This document shows positions 45,780 through 60,046 of a stretch of 64,000 nucleotides of DNA, piece by piece. Each line of letters begins with the position of its first letter. The first letter of the stretch is position 1. Origin of the DNA: Isoetes taiwanensis (Eukaryota; Streptophyta; Lycopodiopsida; Isoetales; Isoetaceae). Position numbers and translations under genes: made by a program. Where the stretch lies: positions 7,988,065-8,052,064 of the forward strand of contig JAJEKV010000047.1 in the NCBI GenBank assembly GCA_021234155.1, written 5' to 3'. Below the pieces are notes generated by a model. The model was not told the DNA's origin. It saw only the letters and a list, made by a program, of their open reading frames with translations, and did not search any database.

Positions 45780-47120
45780 CTATCTTCAGGAGGAGGGTGA
45801 TATGGATAAATCCGTAAGATTTGAAGGGCAAGAAATTTTATATTATTTCCGGCAACCACAAAGATTTATGCACAACCCTTTGTCTCTACTGTCACGCTTG
45901 GAGCGCGAAGAACTAGAATTTGCCAAAGTATATGCTAGAAGAAGATCGAGGGTGCTCAACGGAAATCTACAGACAAGGAATATATAGAGTTGAGTATTCA
46001 ATGCAACGAAGTAATTGCAAACACCGTGTACAGAGCCACCCATTGAAAAAAATCCAATAACTTAAAATCAAGACAAGGTTTATGGCTGTCCTCCTCCACA
46101 AGACCTATAGGATGTACTACAACTTCAAATTTTGGAAGGTATTTATTTATTTTCATCAGCCAACATCGCTGCCGTTAGATCTTGATAACCTTGTTTCCAG
46201 ATTTCCATGAAAATTGCACCACCACCTTGAAAGTGCAGGAGCTTAAGGATGAAAAACAATTCATTTTATGGATGAAGGTTTTCAAGAAGTTAATGGAAGG
46301 CTTGGGGTGAGCCTGTAAACTCAGCGACGACTATGGTGAGTTTCCTGACAAGCCATCCAAAGACTTCTTTAACAAGACCGCCCTGTTGTTACGAGGTATG
46401 TCGAATGCAAGAGGTGTCATGTACCGTCGATGAGATTATAGAAGGCAAGACGATTTAAAGTTGCGCACAAAGTTATAGCGGGAGATTTGATTGCAAAACA
46501 ACAAAGTAACCGACATCGAACCTCACTTTTATGAGGCGAGAAATTTTGTCTTATGCCACAAATTTACCGCAAAAGGATTTCGGAGAATAGGAGGAATTGT
46601 TTTCCGTGCTTTCTTTTCCCCGACGGATCGAACAGAATACCGGATATATCGATACCGATACGCTTAATGACGTGAAGGCTAACTATACAAGGATCATACA
46701 CCAGGTAACCCACCAGCCTTTCCTGAGCCAATCAGAATATTCTAAAGCCAGAGGAGGCTAGAAAAAGAAAGGAAAAGAAAATATTGTAGCAAAGGATAAA
46801 GGATGGCATCCCTACTTCCTCCCAAGTGTCGTAGAATGCGATATTGATATTTATTGGACATCCGGAGGGATAAACAAGGTATGGGATTGCAAGAAATACA
46901 CGATCTATTTACAAGGATAGCTACTATGACTAATGCCAAAGTTTATCACTTGGTCATTATCATGCTACCAAGGAATTTGCCTCCAATTGCTTGTACAATG
47001 TATAAAGTAGCCACCTATCTTAGGTTCTTATGAAGAAAATGGGATGGGAGAGCAAACTAAGGGTGAAAGAACATCAAGATTATATTAGTCATATGTGCAT
47101 TAACAGTGAGGTTCGTGTAG
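45780..47120 (+). pseudogene. broken coding-like sequence of unknown origin
   Basis: Frames with protein-like composition alternate with stops across this region. One segment at 45799-45987 starts MDKSVRFEGQEILYYF and is rich in Arg, Glu and Leu (LSRLEREELEFAKVYARRR). Others follow near 46100 (LLHKTYRMYYNFKFW) and near 46650 (SIPIRLNDVKANYTR). I recognise no family. It may be the upstream part of whatever the frame at 47121-47675 belongs to. An old transposon, virus-derived or host origin is not settled by eye. Confidence 0.3.
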
Positions 47121-47675
47121 CACTGCAAACTGTGAGCTGGAGCTCACCCATTCCACACGGCAAGGCTCCTAAGTCAACACCATTGCCTCCAATGCCGCCA
47201 CTGCAATGAGGATGCTTATGAGAAGATAAAAAGAAATTTCAGATCTTTTGCTGTGCAAACCAAGATCTGGGCCGGGCGCAATGGAAGGAGATCTTGTATT
47301 GAAATGCTGCCTGAAAACCTCAGATGCCTACCATATATTGTTGAATGTACCTGGTGCCGAATCGATGGTTGCGGCTCGGATTTCTTTTCTACTGATTACT
47401 TTTCTCGTTGCTCTTTTATGCAAGGCAAAAGAGCTGGCCTTCGAAAAGTCTGTAAAGTGTGCCTGCTTTCCGAGGCTTTTGAAACGCTTTTGAGAAATGG
47501 CCAATCAAAGTACGGGGTCGAAGAAGAGGAGAAAGCAGAGAATGTTGAGCTCCGATCCACGCCCAACACCCAAGATCACCCAAAACATGCATCTATCAAA
47601 GTTGATTCCATTTTGGAAAACCCCGATGCTAAGTCCTACTTAAGAGAGAATGCAAGAAACAAGCGCTTTGCTTGA
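47121..47675 (+). pseudogene. cysteine-rich open frame, unrecognised
   Basis: One frame is open from about 47121 to the stop at 47673. Cysteines are concentrated in the first half: CLQCRHCNEDAYEKIK, LRCLPYIVECTWCRIDGCG and KRAGLRKVCKVCLLSEAFE, a layout suggesting metal-binding knuckles. The second half is acidic and polar. The internal ATG at 47253 gives 140 residues, but the upstream cysteines belong to the same frame. No start codon of good context is seen further upstream, so it is probably a remnant or an exon. Function unknown. Confidence 0.35.
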
Positions 47676-47997
47676 AGAGACGGAAAAAGGTATAGAGCCC
47701 GAGCCCACTTTTCAAAAAATTGAGTGTAATTTTAACAGAGAAGCTTGATGGGTACATGCCTTTCTTGATAAAGCGAATAAAAGTTTGAATACGTGGGCGA
47801 GAACACATGGAAACAGACTCCACCAAAGACATGGAAGCGTAATCAACAAAGACATGGAAACCGACCAAGATGAGGTTCATGGGACACACAAGAGCATCAG
47901 TACGTTAGTTAGCGTAAGCTCTTTCATCCACAAAGCAGATTGCTACCGAACCTGAGAAGGAAACTTATAGGCGGGAGCAAAGCAAGGACAAAGGAAA

Positions 47998-48228
47998 ATG
48001 GGAGCCCCATTCATCTCGGAAGGCGTGATCGCAAACGCCTATGGTGTTCGGGATTCAGAGGTCAAGGTGTTATTCGGGAGATGGACACAACACAAGCTAT
48101 GGAATTGGGTAGAGCATGTCATCCGCATGGCCAATGAAATGGGTGTGATAATTGATCACATCCGAAACACAATCGCATTAATGAATGTTGTATTATTACT
48201 TCCTTCAATGGAAATTTTGGTTTCGTAG
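47998..48228 (+). other. small open frame, unrecognised
   Basis: The 76-codon frame beginning MGAPFISEGVIANAYGVRD looks protein-like for its first 55 residues (ending VIIDHIRNTI) and then turns hydrophobic. It may continue the coding-like DNA at 45780-47675. No family recognised. Confidence 0.25.
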
Positions 48229-48239
48229 GAATATGTATT

Positions 48240-51000
48240 ACCATATCTTTTGTCTTTAACCATATCTTAATTATATGTTTAATGTTAAAAATAATCATGA
48301 CCGATCCTTTGTAGCAATTATATGGCTTTAAATAATTGAATTTTTGGTATATGCTTGCTCCTGTGACCTTTCTCTTTAACACAATGCTCCTCATATGGTT
48401 TTAATAAAGGTGCATTATTTTGTCTCTTTCACCAAACATTATGCTCATGATTCTTGGGATAAGTTTGAGCATTCCTCTACTACATTCTACTCAAGGATGG
48501 ACCTTTGCATGAGTCAGAAAATTATATTCTCAAGAACACTATATCATTTGCGTAATTTGTCCAAAAAAAACGCCAACTTTTACCTTGTGTAGTTTTTGCA
48601 CTATACTACTACTCCGCTAACCTATTTCATGCTAAACGAGAATTCCAAATTTCTTAATTAATGAAATCATGCTTTTAAGCTGCTATGTAACCACCACTGC
48701 AGAATAGCGTAACATACCTAACCTCGTCAGACAAAATATAGGCGCTCATACTAATTAAGAAACTATGGCATGCACCCAACGTCTTGGGATGCCATATAAA
48801 ACACTCAATGTTAGTGAGTAGTAAACCCTCAAGTATATATGAACTCCCACTATCACTCCCTTTATTTTGGCACAGATAAGTGGTCATGGAAATTAGCCAC
48901 TATTTGTGACACCAAGATCAGCTATGGGCATGCATTGATGTTATGTTTCATTGCTGCAAGCAATACGTAACTGGAACGAAGTAATTTGATGCAAATCATA
49001 ATTAAAACATTAGAGAGAGCGTAAATGACTGAAAGGCTACCACTGTGCTAAAAAACTCTCGATTAAGAAATACTTTTTTGTGGTCCTCAGCCACTTCCAC
49101 CAAGCCGATGATGGTAATACCTTAAAATTTCCAGCTTTTGAATTGAACCCAAGAATTTCTGATGCATCATAAAGCAATTTCAATTTCGACAAAGACTGTT
49201 CCTCCATTTTAAAATTTAACTAAATCCCTTTTCCTTCCCATATGAAGAAATGGACCTCAAGTATAATGGATACTTCTCATATCCCTACATGTCAAACAAA
49301 AATCAATCGGGTGGCGTGGATCCCGGAAGGCAATCCCATCGCTTGTAAGATTCCTCTCATGCTCTTTGTCTCTGATATACCTGTGGGAAGATCGAAGAAG
49401 ACAAACAAGAGCACGAAGATTTTCAGGGTTTTTCTAATTTTCTCATCCCTTGATCCATAAATTAACAGATCGAAGGGCTGATGTTAGTTTTAGCTAACGT
49501 GGACACCCAAGGTTAGGTAAGCGTGCTAATAACATTTTATAATTTTCTACGAGGTCTTTTGGAGACCCCCTATTATCTCTAATGACAGATAAAATAAGAT
49601 AAATTTTATCGGCCCACCTGAACCCAAATCCAAGTTATGACATAATGCACCAAATGCATATTTATTTTATGGACAACCTCACTCACTCAGCCTTGGGGCT
49701 TGCCCCTTAACTATACATCACAACCAAGAAGACCATATAATATACGTTGGGGGGTAATATGACATGGAACCAATAGAGTTGAGGGGTAGTAACAACTAGG
49801 ATTGAAAAACCCAAACCTATAACAAGATAATCGCCGGAATAAGACACAGGTCTATTGAGGACCGCCAGGAGAAATGGTTATTAATTTGGTCCTTGAGGGC
49901 AACCCATACTCTGAAATCACCTTTGTCTTATGGTTGTGGGGCAGACGATGAGCAATCCATGGCACAAATGAACTTCATCAAGGACATGACTAACAACACA
50001 ACTAAACACGATGAACCCTAATGGTTCAGAAGGGGAGTTTGATGGAATGAGACTAAAATACAAGGCAACCTGTTTCTGTTGTAATTTTCCCAATTTATTA
50101 CCTTTGTCTAGTTATTGCTCCCAAATTACTGTGGACGTTTTTTCTCTTTCATCCATCATTGCTTCTGCTAGGATCATCTTTCATCAACACAGTGTACAGC
50201 AGTTAAAAATATTGGTAAAATAAATCCTGGCCTCTAAAGACTTGTTAATTATCTCTAAACTACGTACATGCCATAATTGGCCTTGATTCGTTTCCTCCCA
50301 CAACAAAGAAAGAGAGGTCTCTCTCAGATGCAAACTACTAGGTGCATAGACCAAAGAAACTGGATAATACATTATGACTGGGTACATCATTCTGCAAAAA
50401 GATCACTCTAAAGCATACCTACTCATATAGTTAGATCGTTATAATCCATGCATGCCACTTAGATCCGTGCACACAAACAAGGGATGAAAAATGAAGACTC
50501 AAAATGTGAATTAGAGTTTTAAACATAGAACGTAAGAAATTAGATAGAACTAGTGTCTTAAAATGTCATTCCTCCTCTTCAAATTCCCAAGTAAATATGA
50601 GACTTGAACATGTAATTTCCAGCATCTATCTGTATACATGACATCGATCTGAAGAAGATCTAACACAAAACGCATATAAATTGAGACATAAATCATGATG
50701 GAACTGGTCTCCCCCACAACAGGCAGAAGTTGCAGGGAGAGTATAAACAGGGTTCTGCAACATACCTAGGATCAGAGCAGCTTCTGCTGCATTCAAAACT
50801 TATGAGCATGCATGCAAAACTTAGCTTCATTGAACACTCAAAGGAGAAGCCATTTGAAAACACCTCACAGAATCACTCACCACAAGAGGATCTTCTAGGC
50901 CGAGGCGAAAGAGCAGCCGTAACATAATAAACCATCATCATCATCCATTCCTGAGGTCCCAGACTTCCTCTTAAGCTCCCTAGCAGACCTGGTAGTTACA
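48240..51000. other. intergenic, no gene seen
   Basis: AT-rich DNA with only short open frames of random appearance on both strands. No element borders, tRNA or repeats were recognised. Confidence 0.5.
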
Positions 51001-51008
51001 TTCTGATT

Positions 51009-52515
51009 CTAGGATCTGTTGCTTCCAGAGTCTGATGCTTGGCATACGATGTCCCTAGCCGCAGCTAGTACTGATGGACCATCTTCCAAGGCACAGAATT
51101 TTCTGAACAGCAAGCACCACCTGTCCCACATAACCATGCCCAGAAGAAAAGAGCTAATTGAACATTTTAAGCTTGGCATACAGCATGATAGAAATAGTAA
51201 CAAATTGCCACTACAGGTTGCTGCTCACTTCAGGAGTCTGGCATAGGATCTCTGATATCACGAAGTTTCATAAAAATAAAATCTCTTTTCCTCTTCTCCA
51301 GACCATCTACAGAAAGCTCAATTTCTGTGACCTGGAACTGATGTAGATAAATTTAAAATTTTATTCCGTGTATACACATCTTATAATGAATCAAAGAAGT
51401 AGGCATGTTTTACCTCTTCTTTAATGCTTGGAGCTCTCTGCTTAGGAAGAAGCAGCAGCTGCTGCTATTGCTGCTGAGGATGATGATGATGATGGTGCAT
51501 TCCCATTTCCAGTATGGATCACCTGGCTAGGGCTTTCCTGGTTTGGCACTAGCTGCATAGAAAAGAACAATTTTATTAGGCAAAAACAAAAGCAGAACAT
51601 ACAACCATATAATCTTAAAAGACTAACTATAGCAGTTGTGCTGTCGGGCTGTCTGGATGGGAGCGAGGCATGTTGACTGGCCTTTCCATTTGCTTGAGCG
51701 GTTTATGACTTATTGACCCCCTGATCCTCCTCCAGATGTGTTGAGAGCCATTACTTTTTTTTGTTAGCCTCTTTTCCCTCTCTGCATGCTTCTCTCTTCT
51801 TTCCAAAGGGTTGTAACTTTGATGCCACACAAGGATATCAATTACCTATGAGAAAATTATGGCAGAAGCAGTATAAACATCATAAGTTGAGTTCCTTACT
51901 TGGGATTGATAATTCTCCCATTGACAGAATCACAACGTTTTAGCCACTGAATAAACTCTAGATTATCTAATGGGCGGCCCCTTGACAAGCTTGTTTACTT
52001 CAATATGCTGCTTTTATGACAGGTGTTGTTAAAGCACTTCTAACTTTTAAACTTTGAGATAATTCACATTTCACACCTTTGCTCGATCTTTGCACTTGTT
52101 GGAAGACGTCCCAGCTAACCTTTGTAATTCTGAATCATATCATACCATTCTTGGTAATCAAAATTCACCTAGAAAACAGCCATGTAAGGAAGGAACGTAT
52201 TACCTTAATTTTACTTTGTATCAATGTTAAAGCAGACCTTGTGCATAGGAACAGCACCAGAAATGAGTTGCATCAATCAGTTATAAATAAACGGGTCTTC
52301 AGAAGATGCTCTCGAAAATTGTAACAGGTAAAAGATTGCTTCCCACAAAAATAAAAAATAAAACCAAGAATCCTAAAAGATGCATACATCATCAATGATA
52401 ATTCCCTTCAACTTTGGTTCAATGATGGGGCATAGAATTATCCAGAAGTTGAGAATTTCATTTCTTCCAACAAAATAAGCTCCATCCATCATTCCATGCA
52501 AGTTGGCAGCGCCAT
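51009..52515 (-). pseudogene. EB1: EB1 microtubule plus-end-binding protein pseudogene
   Basis: EB1 proteins bind growing microtubule ends through an N-terminal calponin-homology domain and dimerise through a C-terminal coiled coil. On the minus strand the family's blocks appear in order: HGMMDGAYFVGRNEIL (about 52500-52450), SGAVPMHKV (about 52260), WYDMIQNYK (about 52140), HIEVNKLVKG then LDNLEFIQWLKR (52008-51930), and SYNPLERRE (about 51820). A Ser/Ala-rich linker follows (51555-51440), then IELSVDGLEKRKRDF and MKLRDI (about 51335-51262), and AVQKILCALEDGPSVLAAA (about 51115-51040). Frameshifts occur at the start, after MIQNYK, within KGRPLDN, after the Ala run, and after KLRDI. Introns remain (for example about 51240-51125), so this is a duplicated, unprocessed copy. 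Confidence 0.88.
51476..51499. repeat. trinucleotide repeats in the EB1 linker
   Basis: gatgatgatgatgatgg and adjacent gctgctattgctgctgagg read on the minus strand as runs of Ser and Ala codons. They lie in the variable linker of the EB1 pseudogene. Confidence 0.7.
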
Positions 52516-55500
52516 TTCACCTTTTTCTGGGCGTGCGGTTTATTGCCTAGTAGAATATGATGAAGCCAAATGTAAGAGCAAACTTAATGGAAAAACAAAA
52601 AGAAAGGTAAACTTGAATCAGGGCAGGAGAGGAAGACGACGGATCTGATGATCCCAAATGGAAATGGATTTAAGGAGGCAGAGGGAGTGTTCTTCGAAAA
52701 ATGACCGCTTTTTATTGAAGGTGAAACGAACGTACTTTATAATTTAGTGTGCCAACATCTAACGAGTTTTTGGTACACTTTGAATGGATATTCCAAACTA
52801 GAAGACATTACTCTTGGCCCCATGCCAAAGCGTAGTACAAGTGAACTACCTGGTAGTCTTAACACATTTAATAAATTTGCTACACCCGAACTTCCTATTA
52901 GGGTCAGGTCACATGTAGTTGGTAACAAGGATTCTTTAAGCCGCTGATGTGGAAACCCAATTTTTTTGATCTAGTCACATCATCCCCACAAAGTAAGGAC
53001 TCATGCTGCAAAAAGAAAGATCTAAGAAAGAAAAATTGCACGCCTGCCTCAGGATCCTAAGCAAAGCGGATTGTCACGGGCAGGAAAATCTCTCCAGCTG
53101 TCCCCACTTCTAAAATCCCCGCTAGACGGCAATGCCTGCTGGAACGATATATAAAACATGTTTCTTCTCTGGCCAAAATTTATGTATCCCTTCCATTTCT
53201 ATGATTAGACTTTATTGGGGAACCCTCATGGACAGCATCATGTGACCGGACCCTTAAGTAAAACTGGCTGATTCCATTTGGATTTATTTTTAGTGAATTT
53301 CTGCCATGCCGCACAAGTTCTTCTTGGATATTGCCCTATGATTTTACATGATCCTTTAAATGTAAAATTTGCATTGTAAAGTTTTAATTCTAGTTCTCTC
53401 AAGTTACTTGTAATTCTACATGCATTGTGCTTCTTTGACTCAAAAATCTATATAAGCATAAAAGAATACTAAAAGCTAAAGATCCAAATTGTAATCAAAT
53501 CCAAAATAAAAAGTAAACATTTAAGGATTTATCACTGTTATCAGCTAAGTCTTTTCAAAAATATAAAGCATCATGATACTATAACCGCTACCACCTTTGA
53601 TATTCCCAACCCTAACTTCCATTCCACCCTTAATATAGGATCATGGAGGGTCAAAAACATCATCAAATGCCCCACTAAGGATCGCCCAGAAGATTTAGAG
53701 TCCTGGATGTATTCCACTTTCTTGGTGGTGCATTCGGACATCTAAGCACAGCTCAGCAGGCTTCTCCGCCAAAAAAGTGCTATTTTCGGCCGTGCGGGTA
53801 TTTCCTGGCCAAAAAGTGGTATTTCGCCAAAACCAAGCGAAAACCGCGCTGGCTGAGCGAAATTTTTGGTCTGATCGTTTTGCAGCCTCCCTGCGGGATC
53901 TGGCTTTGAATCAAGCCAAAAGCCCTTCTAATCATTTGACTACTCCCTTTAACGTTATTTGATGAAGAGGGAAGCGGATGGAGCCTCAGGAGAGCCTGAT
54001 GATCCAAAATGCCCCAAAAACAATTGATTCCCCGGCTGAAACCGTGGAAGTTGGCTGGGGCATCGATAATGGTGGCCTGAATACTCCCAAAAGTCCCAAA
54101 TACCACATCCCATTCCTAAAATACTGGCCGTCCCACCTATTAGGAGAAGATGGGGGTGCCAACGGTCTATTAAAACCTATTAAGTCCTATTGTTTTCGGG
54201 AATTTGAACACTCCCTGAATTATCATGTTCCAAAGCCAAATCAAGTATCAACATCTGCTAAACTGATGACTCCATACTATGATATACCTCCAAGTTACTT
54301 AACTTCTTCAATTTTGCTAGTAAAACATTCTTTGAGAAACCTGCTTTTGTCCATTTTCATCAAATGGATCGAGCGATGTCAACCGAGCATAATCTCCAAG
54401 TAAAAGAAAGAATCGCTTGAGTCCCCTAGAGTCTTGCCCCTTGAGTTCAATACAAAACCGCTAAGAGGCAAATTCTGCATATGGAGTCTGCATGCGAGTC
54501 CCATTCACTGTAGTGGCCAACATAATACAGTTTTTAAAAATTTGCTGGGCCTTAAAAGGAAAAATAGAAACATCTTTATTTTTAAATACACCTTTTCTAA
54601 GTAATTTTATAACTCTAATGGTCTCATGTACAAAAATCCCTTATTTTTGAATTAAATCTTTTTCCAACAAAACTTGTAAATGCAGATTTGCAAACGAATG
54701 GCTTACATTGAATTCGGATAATAGCTAAGGCTAAAATTGGTGGTAACCGTAAGCAAGAATAAAAGATTTCATTTTAAAAGGAAGTCATTGGGCCAAAATT
54801 TCAAGGTCATTGTAATTTGATAGCCACAAAAATAATCTATGGAGTTCAATAATTAGAAATTTTAAAACAAATTAAGAGCTTTAACAAACAATCTCACGCA
54901 AAAATCTCACAAAAAAAAAGCCTTTAAATACATGTAGCATTTTGAGGAAATTTCACTCATTTTTAATTGCAGCCCAAAGATCAGAAAAGAAGCTCAAATA
55001 AAATGCCTAAAGGATTCACAGGCGAAAAACCAAACCTACAAAATGGTGAGATTCCACAAACGCTGAAAGGGATCAAGCGAGCCACAAACACTAATGGACT
55101 TTGCTTCCTACGTGAGTTGGAATTCGATTTTAGCTTTCTACAGGCCTGTGGATCTTGTTAGGGTTTTGGTTCAAGAGGCAAAAATTGAGAGATATAATTT
55201 TATTCTCCCAAGACTTTTAGAAGGAGCTTCATTCTGTGTTTAACCCCGCTGAATGTAGTAGCGGTGGCTTTCCGTAGTATGAACCCTGGAGAGGCCCTAT
55301 CGGTCACATCTTTGTATTAAATATTTTTAAGTGTTTCGAACCACACCTTTTCTACATGCAGCATCACCCAGTGGTTTGTCTTTGCTAATGATGGAGGCTT
55401 TCTTTGCATGTGTAGAATGCAAGATGAAAATCTAACATATGAGGTTAGGAAATCCATTTACTTAATTCATAAGACTATACTAGCCCTCTGATGGATTTTG

Positions 55501-58500
55501 GTTCCAAATGCATATGATTGCAGATAAGTCGTCATTTATGATTTTGGCATTAGGACCAAAATCCCATTATGCAGAGGTATATGATTCAAGGAAGAATCAA
55601 TGGAGGAAGGGAGGGATGCTGACTCCAGAAGGGTGTTCCTCACAATGAACTTATCTAAAGATCTCGAATTTTTCAACATGACCTAAGATAAAGTGGCTGC
55701 ATTTAAGTGATTATGTGCAAGCATCTGCTCTAGTTAAGTGAATTTGATTATCCAAACGAATTTATGAATTTGGGGACTGTATACATGTTTCAGCTCCAAA
55801 TGTAGCATAGAATGATACTAGTTGGCTCCTCACTTCAAAGGAGCCAAAAATGAACTTGGAGTGGGAAGTACTGAATGGCAATGCAGTTGATGTGACATTG
55901 ATGATCTAACTGATGCACAAAGATTGAAGCGCTTGATTGCTAAGACAAATCCATACAAAAAGAGAGAGAATGAATACATTTAAGTAATTTGAACTATTTC
56001 CAGAGGAATGGTATCCAAAGGTTGCACCTGGTGAACATGATAGCACTTCATTGGCATAAAGGTGGGCGAGAAAATGAAGAAGAGAAACTTTGTTGGGTCG
56101 GGAATATGACCAAGCAATGTCTTTGGAAACCAATCAAAATTCCGTGATACTTTATTACTCACACCATCAAAAAGAGGTAAGATTTAATAAGTTTCTTTTA
56201 TCCCACGTTGTTTTTAATTCTTTAACTTCATGTGTCTTGGAGGGTCTTGGATTTATATTTTTGTGGTTGTCTTCGATCTTATTTTGAATCGGCATTTGGA
56301 AGCTTAAGATTGTGGATACCACTGAAAGATGAAACATCCGGATTCTATGTAGGATTGCAGCCATAAGAAGTTTAATTGTGGAGAATGGACTGCATATGTA
56401 ATTAGAATACGTAGGACTCAGAAGTCGCATTTATGCGGTTTAACGTCTTGAGTTCCGCCTTGCATATGCTTTTTATTTATAGGATTATGAGCGCTCGTGT
56501 TCAGCTCTTTTGGGGCAATCTGCCTATTGCTGCATTTGTTTCATTATCTTATTTTTGCTTATCCATATGTCAAGTTGACACTCTTGACGGAGGTTCTACA
56601 GTATTATGTGATGGCATTGTTGAAGGGTTGGTGGATCTGGAAAGCTCCAAAGCAAATGGCTTTTGAATGATCATTTAATATATTCTTAATGGAAAGAAAG
56701 CGATTGGTAAGCTACCGAAGAGAATAAGTGCCCTGAAAACAATGTCTTGAGTCATCTATTCCAATCGGGGTAGAATAATCACGAATTATAGGCGAATGGA
56801 GTACCACATTTAGTGCCGGATTTTGAGGGTCTGGTGTCGCCAGGACGATGATAAACACGTAGTTTTGATCTGATAGCTCCAATTTTAATCTCGAAATTGG
56901 TCGGAATCGAACTGACCACGGTTACTTTTACCAGATTAGACCGATCAAGATGACCTGATCTCGGGTTCGGTGCCGAGAGAGCAAAACCGAAACGGGGGAT
57001 GAAGGTGGATCCGGCATAATGAGATTCATCAGCCATCAGATGGAAACCACCACACCAAGTAGTGGTTGATCCAGGCAGATCCAGATATTTTCATGATTCC
57101 AGATTTCGTAGTTTGAAAACCCCGCTGATCTAATAACGAAGTGTTGCGTACTAGGAGTCCTCACACCCATGGTCACTTTACATCCCTTGCCGCCGTGAAT
57201 TTAGGAACCCATGTACCCAAGATCGGGTTTCAGACCACCATTCCCATTGCACCCGTGACGACATGAGAGAAATCAAATCGAAGAAGACAAACGTAAATCG
57301 TGGAAGCGCATTAAAGGAAATCTTTTGCTACAGGACAAACTTCCGCCTGATTTAGGTATTCCCAAAAGCTTAATCCATCTCAATTGGAGTTCCGTGCCCG
57401 CTTATTATCAACAAATCCACCCGCTGCTGTCGGGAACGCTCAGGCTCCTCGTGAAATTAGTTGTCATAGTTACGGGTCCATTTTGGTGTAATCGACACTT
57501 CGTTAGATGCAAATATCTTGTATAATGCGGAAGCAAAAGTAGCGGTAAATTTGAATTTCGGGCCATGTGTTTGTCATCATGTTGTGGCAGTGAATGAAAA
57601 TCAATGTAAACTAGCTAATTTAGCTTAATGTAAAGTAATCTGTGGCTGGTTTCCTTTGGGTCCCTAATGGTCTTTACCACATTTCCTCATACCGATTGTT
57701 ATGAAAAACTCACACGCAGGAAGAGCGGATTGGCCTCATAGGGCATAATCTCACTCCTAGCTTTTAAAGGAAGCAATTTTGCTTTCTAGCAAACCAGAAA
57801 GTTTCATTGTAAAACCCATCATGGAGTAGCACATTTATACTTTCTTAATTGGGAATGCTAAGGCAATTATCAGCATTCTATATCTATCAATAAGATGGGG
57901 TTGATGGGAAGGAAGCTTCATTAACGCCCTTTTAATTTAATTCTAAAACACCCCTTTATTGAGGCGAGCCACACTCTTTTTGTGTTCATTTGCAAGTATA
58001 AAAGATTGTTCTATTGGCATAAACTTTATGTTTTTTGCTAGTGATGGTAGGGGGTTATTCCTACGTTTTTAGATCTCATGGAGGTTAAAAAGAAAACACG
58101 GGTGAGTATTAATTGGTAATCTAAACCACAAAAACTCTCTCTATCTCTATTGCTTTTCATGGTCTCGTCATGAGTTTTCTTCTAGATGTTCATTGGTTCA
58201 TGTTTGCTCAAATCTCCATTGATTTCTACTCTAGCTTTGGACTTGTTTTTCAAGACAAAATCTAGAAAGACAGCTTGTTACTACATCGGATCAAAGTCAG
58301 TCACGAGCTAACTTTTGATGTATAAGGACACTATGTGATTCCATCATTTGGATCCATAGTTGGCTCTATCAATTATTAGGACATGATATTGTGACCGCAT
58401 TCTGATAGATTATGCATCATTCAAGGAAGACAAATTGCTTCTGCAGCAAGGGGACCTATATCTTATATTGGCATTTGTCATCTGGTTGTGGTAATGAACA

Positions 58501-60046
58501 TAAATCAAAACAGAATTCACTGGATAGACATATAAGTTTGTTATTCCTTGGAATGTGTTTAGATACATTACACATGATTATAAAAGTAATCTCAAAGCAT
58601 GGTTCACTTTATTTCAATGCTACATATTCACCTCCCCGGACTATCGCAACTGGCTTGGATTCATCCATCTGCATGGCCTAGATTGTACGCTGTGGTCCTC
58701 CTGGCCTCTGTGTTTCCTATTTACGCTCTATTTATGACCTGGGGCCAAGGATTTTAAAATATAAATACGTGTTCACCTGTTGGGTTTGGAATATTTAAAT
58801 ACTAGGACTCATCTACACGAAGTTCGGCCATTTTTAGATTCCTAGGATACGTAGACTAACCTCCACCAAAATAATGCAATATTCTAATAAAAATGCTTTA
58901 ACCAAAGCAACCAGCAAAATAATGTGCTTCTTTTGTCCATTGAATCTGTATTTCCTTTCCTTTTTATTTCTTTTAATAATAACCTATAATTGTTTTAGGG
59001 GTATGGTCTATGGTCTCGGGGAAGTGATTTATGCATCTATATCAAATCCCCTTGGAATCCTTTGTTATTGTGCTACATATTCAAGGAGGGTTGATTGGGT
59101 TATTTGCATAACCACAAGAGGGGAAGATTGGCCCCTTTAAATCATAGATCGAGAAGATTATCAGCAATTCGAGTGGCAGATATCAAGTGGAAGCAAGATG
59201 AGGGCCAAAATCCGAAGTGGCGCATTATTGAAGATGTAATCGGCGCCGGGTTAATCTAACACCTTCACTCTAGTTATTCGCATCCTAGCTCAATTGAGCT
59301 TAAGGCCGTCAAATGACCTGATCTTGATAATTTGCAAGATCTATGCGATTTAAGAGGAGATAACCCTCCTTGAGGATTGAGTAAATAACCCCTGGTACCG
59401 GGAGGCCGAGGGTTATATTGCCAAGCAGATCTATGAGAGGGAGGCTTGCCCTTAAACCCTTTAGTTCGAAAGGTGTTCTCCATAGCCAGCCTGTTGCGCC
59501 AATTCGTGAATGAATGTGATGGATTAAACCACTGTGATAGCCTCGAGAAGAAAAACATCTTCATATTTACTAATAAGATTTTTGTAGTTCCTTCCAAGGG
59601 TCACCAAATACCGGATCTACCGAGACCGCCATAGCCGAGCCTTCTACAAGTAAAAGAAAGGTTACAATAATGATGACGGGCGTGATAAGCGATATGCGTA
59701 GCTTTTTAAATCTTTTAATCCATCGCTATTCTCCCTGATTCGCATTTAATGCTATGCGCCTAATTTGTTCGTGGAAAAATTCGTAACATATGCTGAAATC
59801 GACCGAGCCCGCCGCTGGGTGCCTTTGAGAAATGCAAATGGCTTGTGTACCCGGCGGAATTGAAATTTGTAAGAAGCTGGAATCGCGACTTCCAACACTA
59901 ATGAAGTCCATAGATCGGGCTTTGTCGAAGCAAATCCATGTCAAAACAGGCCACAATGCCGGCTGTGATCTGCGCTCGAAGAGTCATGCCGTGAGGGAGG
60001 TATGTCAGCGAAAGCAGGCGCCAAAGTTGTGCCAGAAAGAGCCGAA

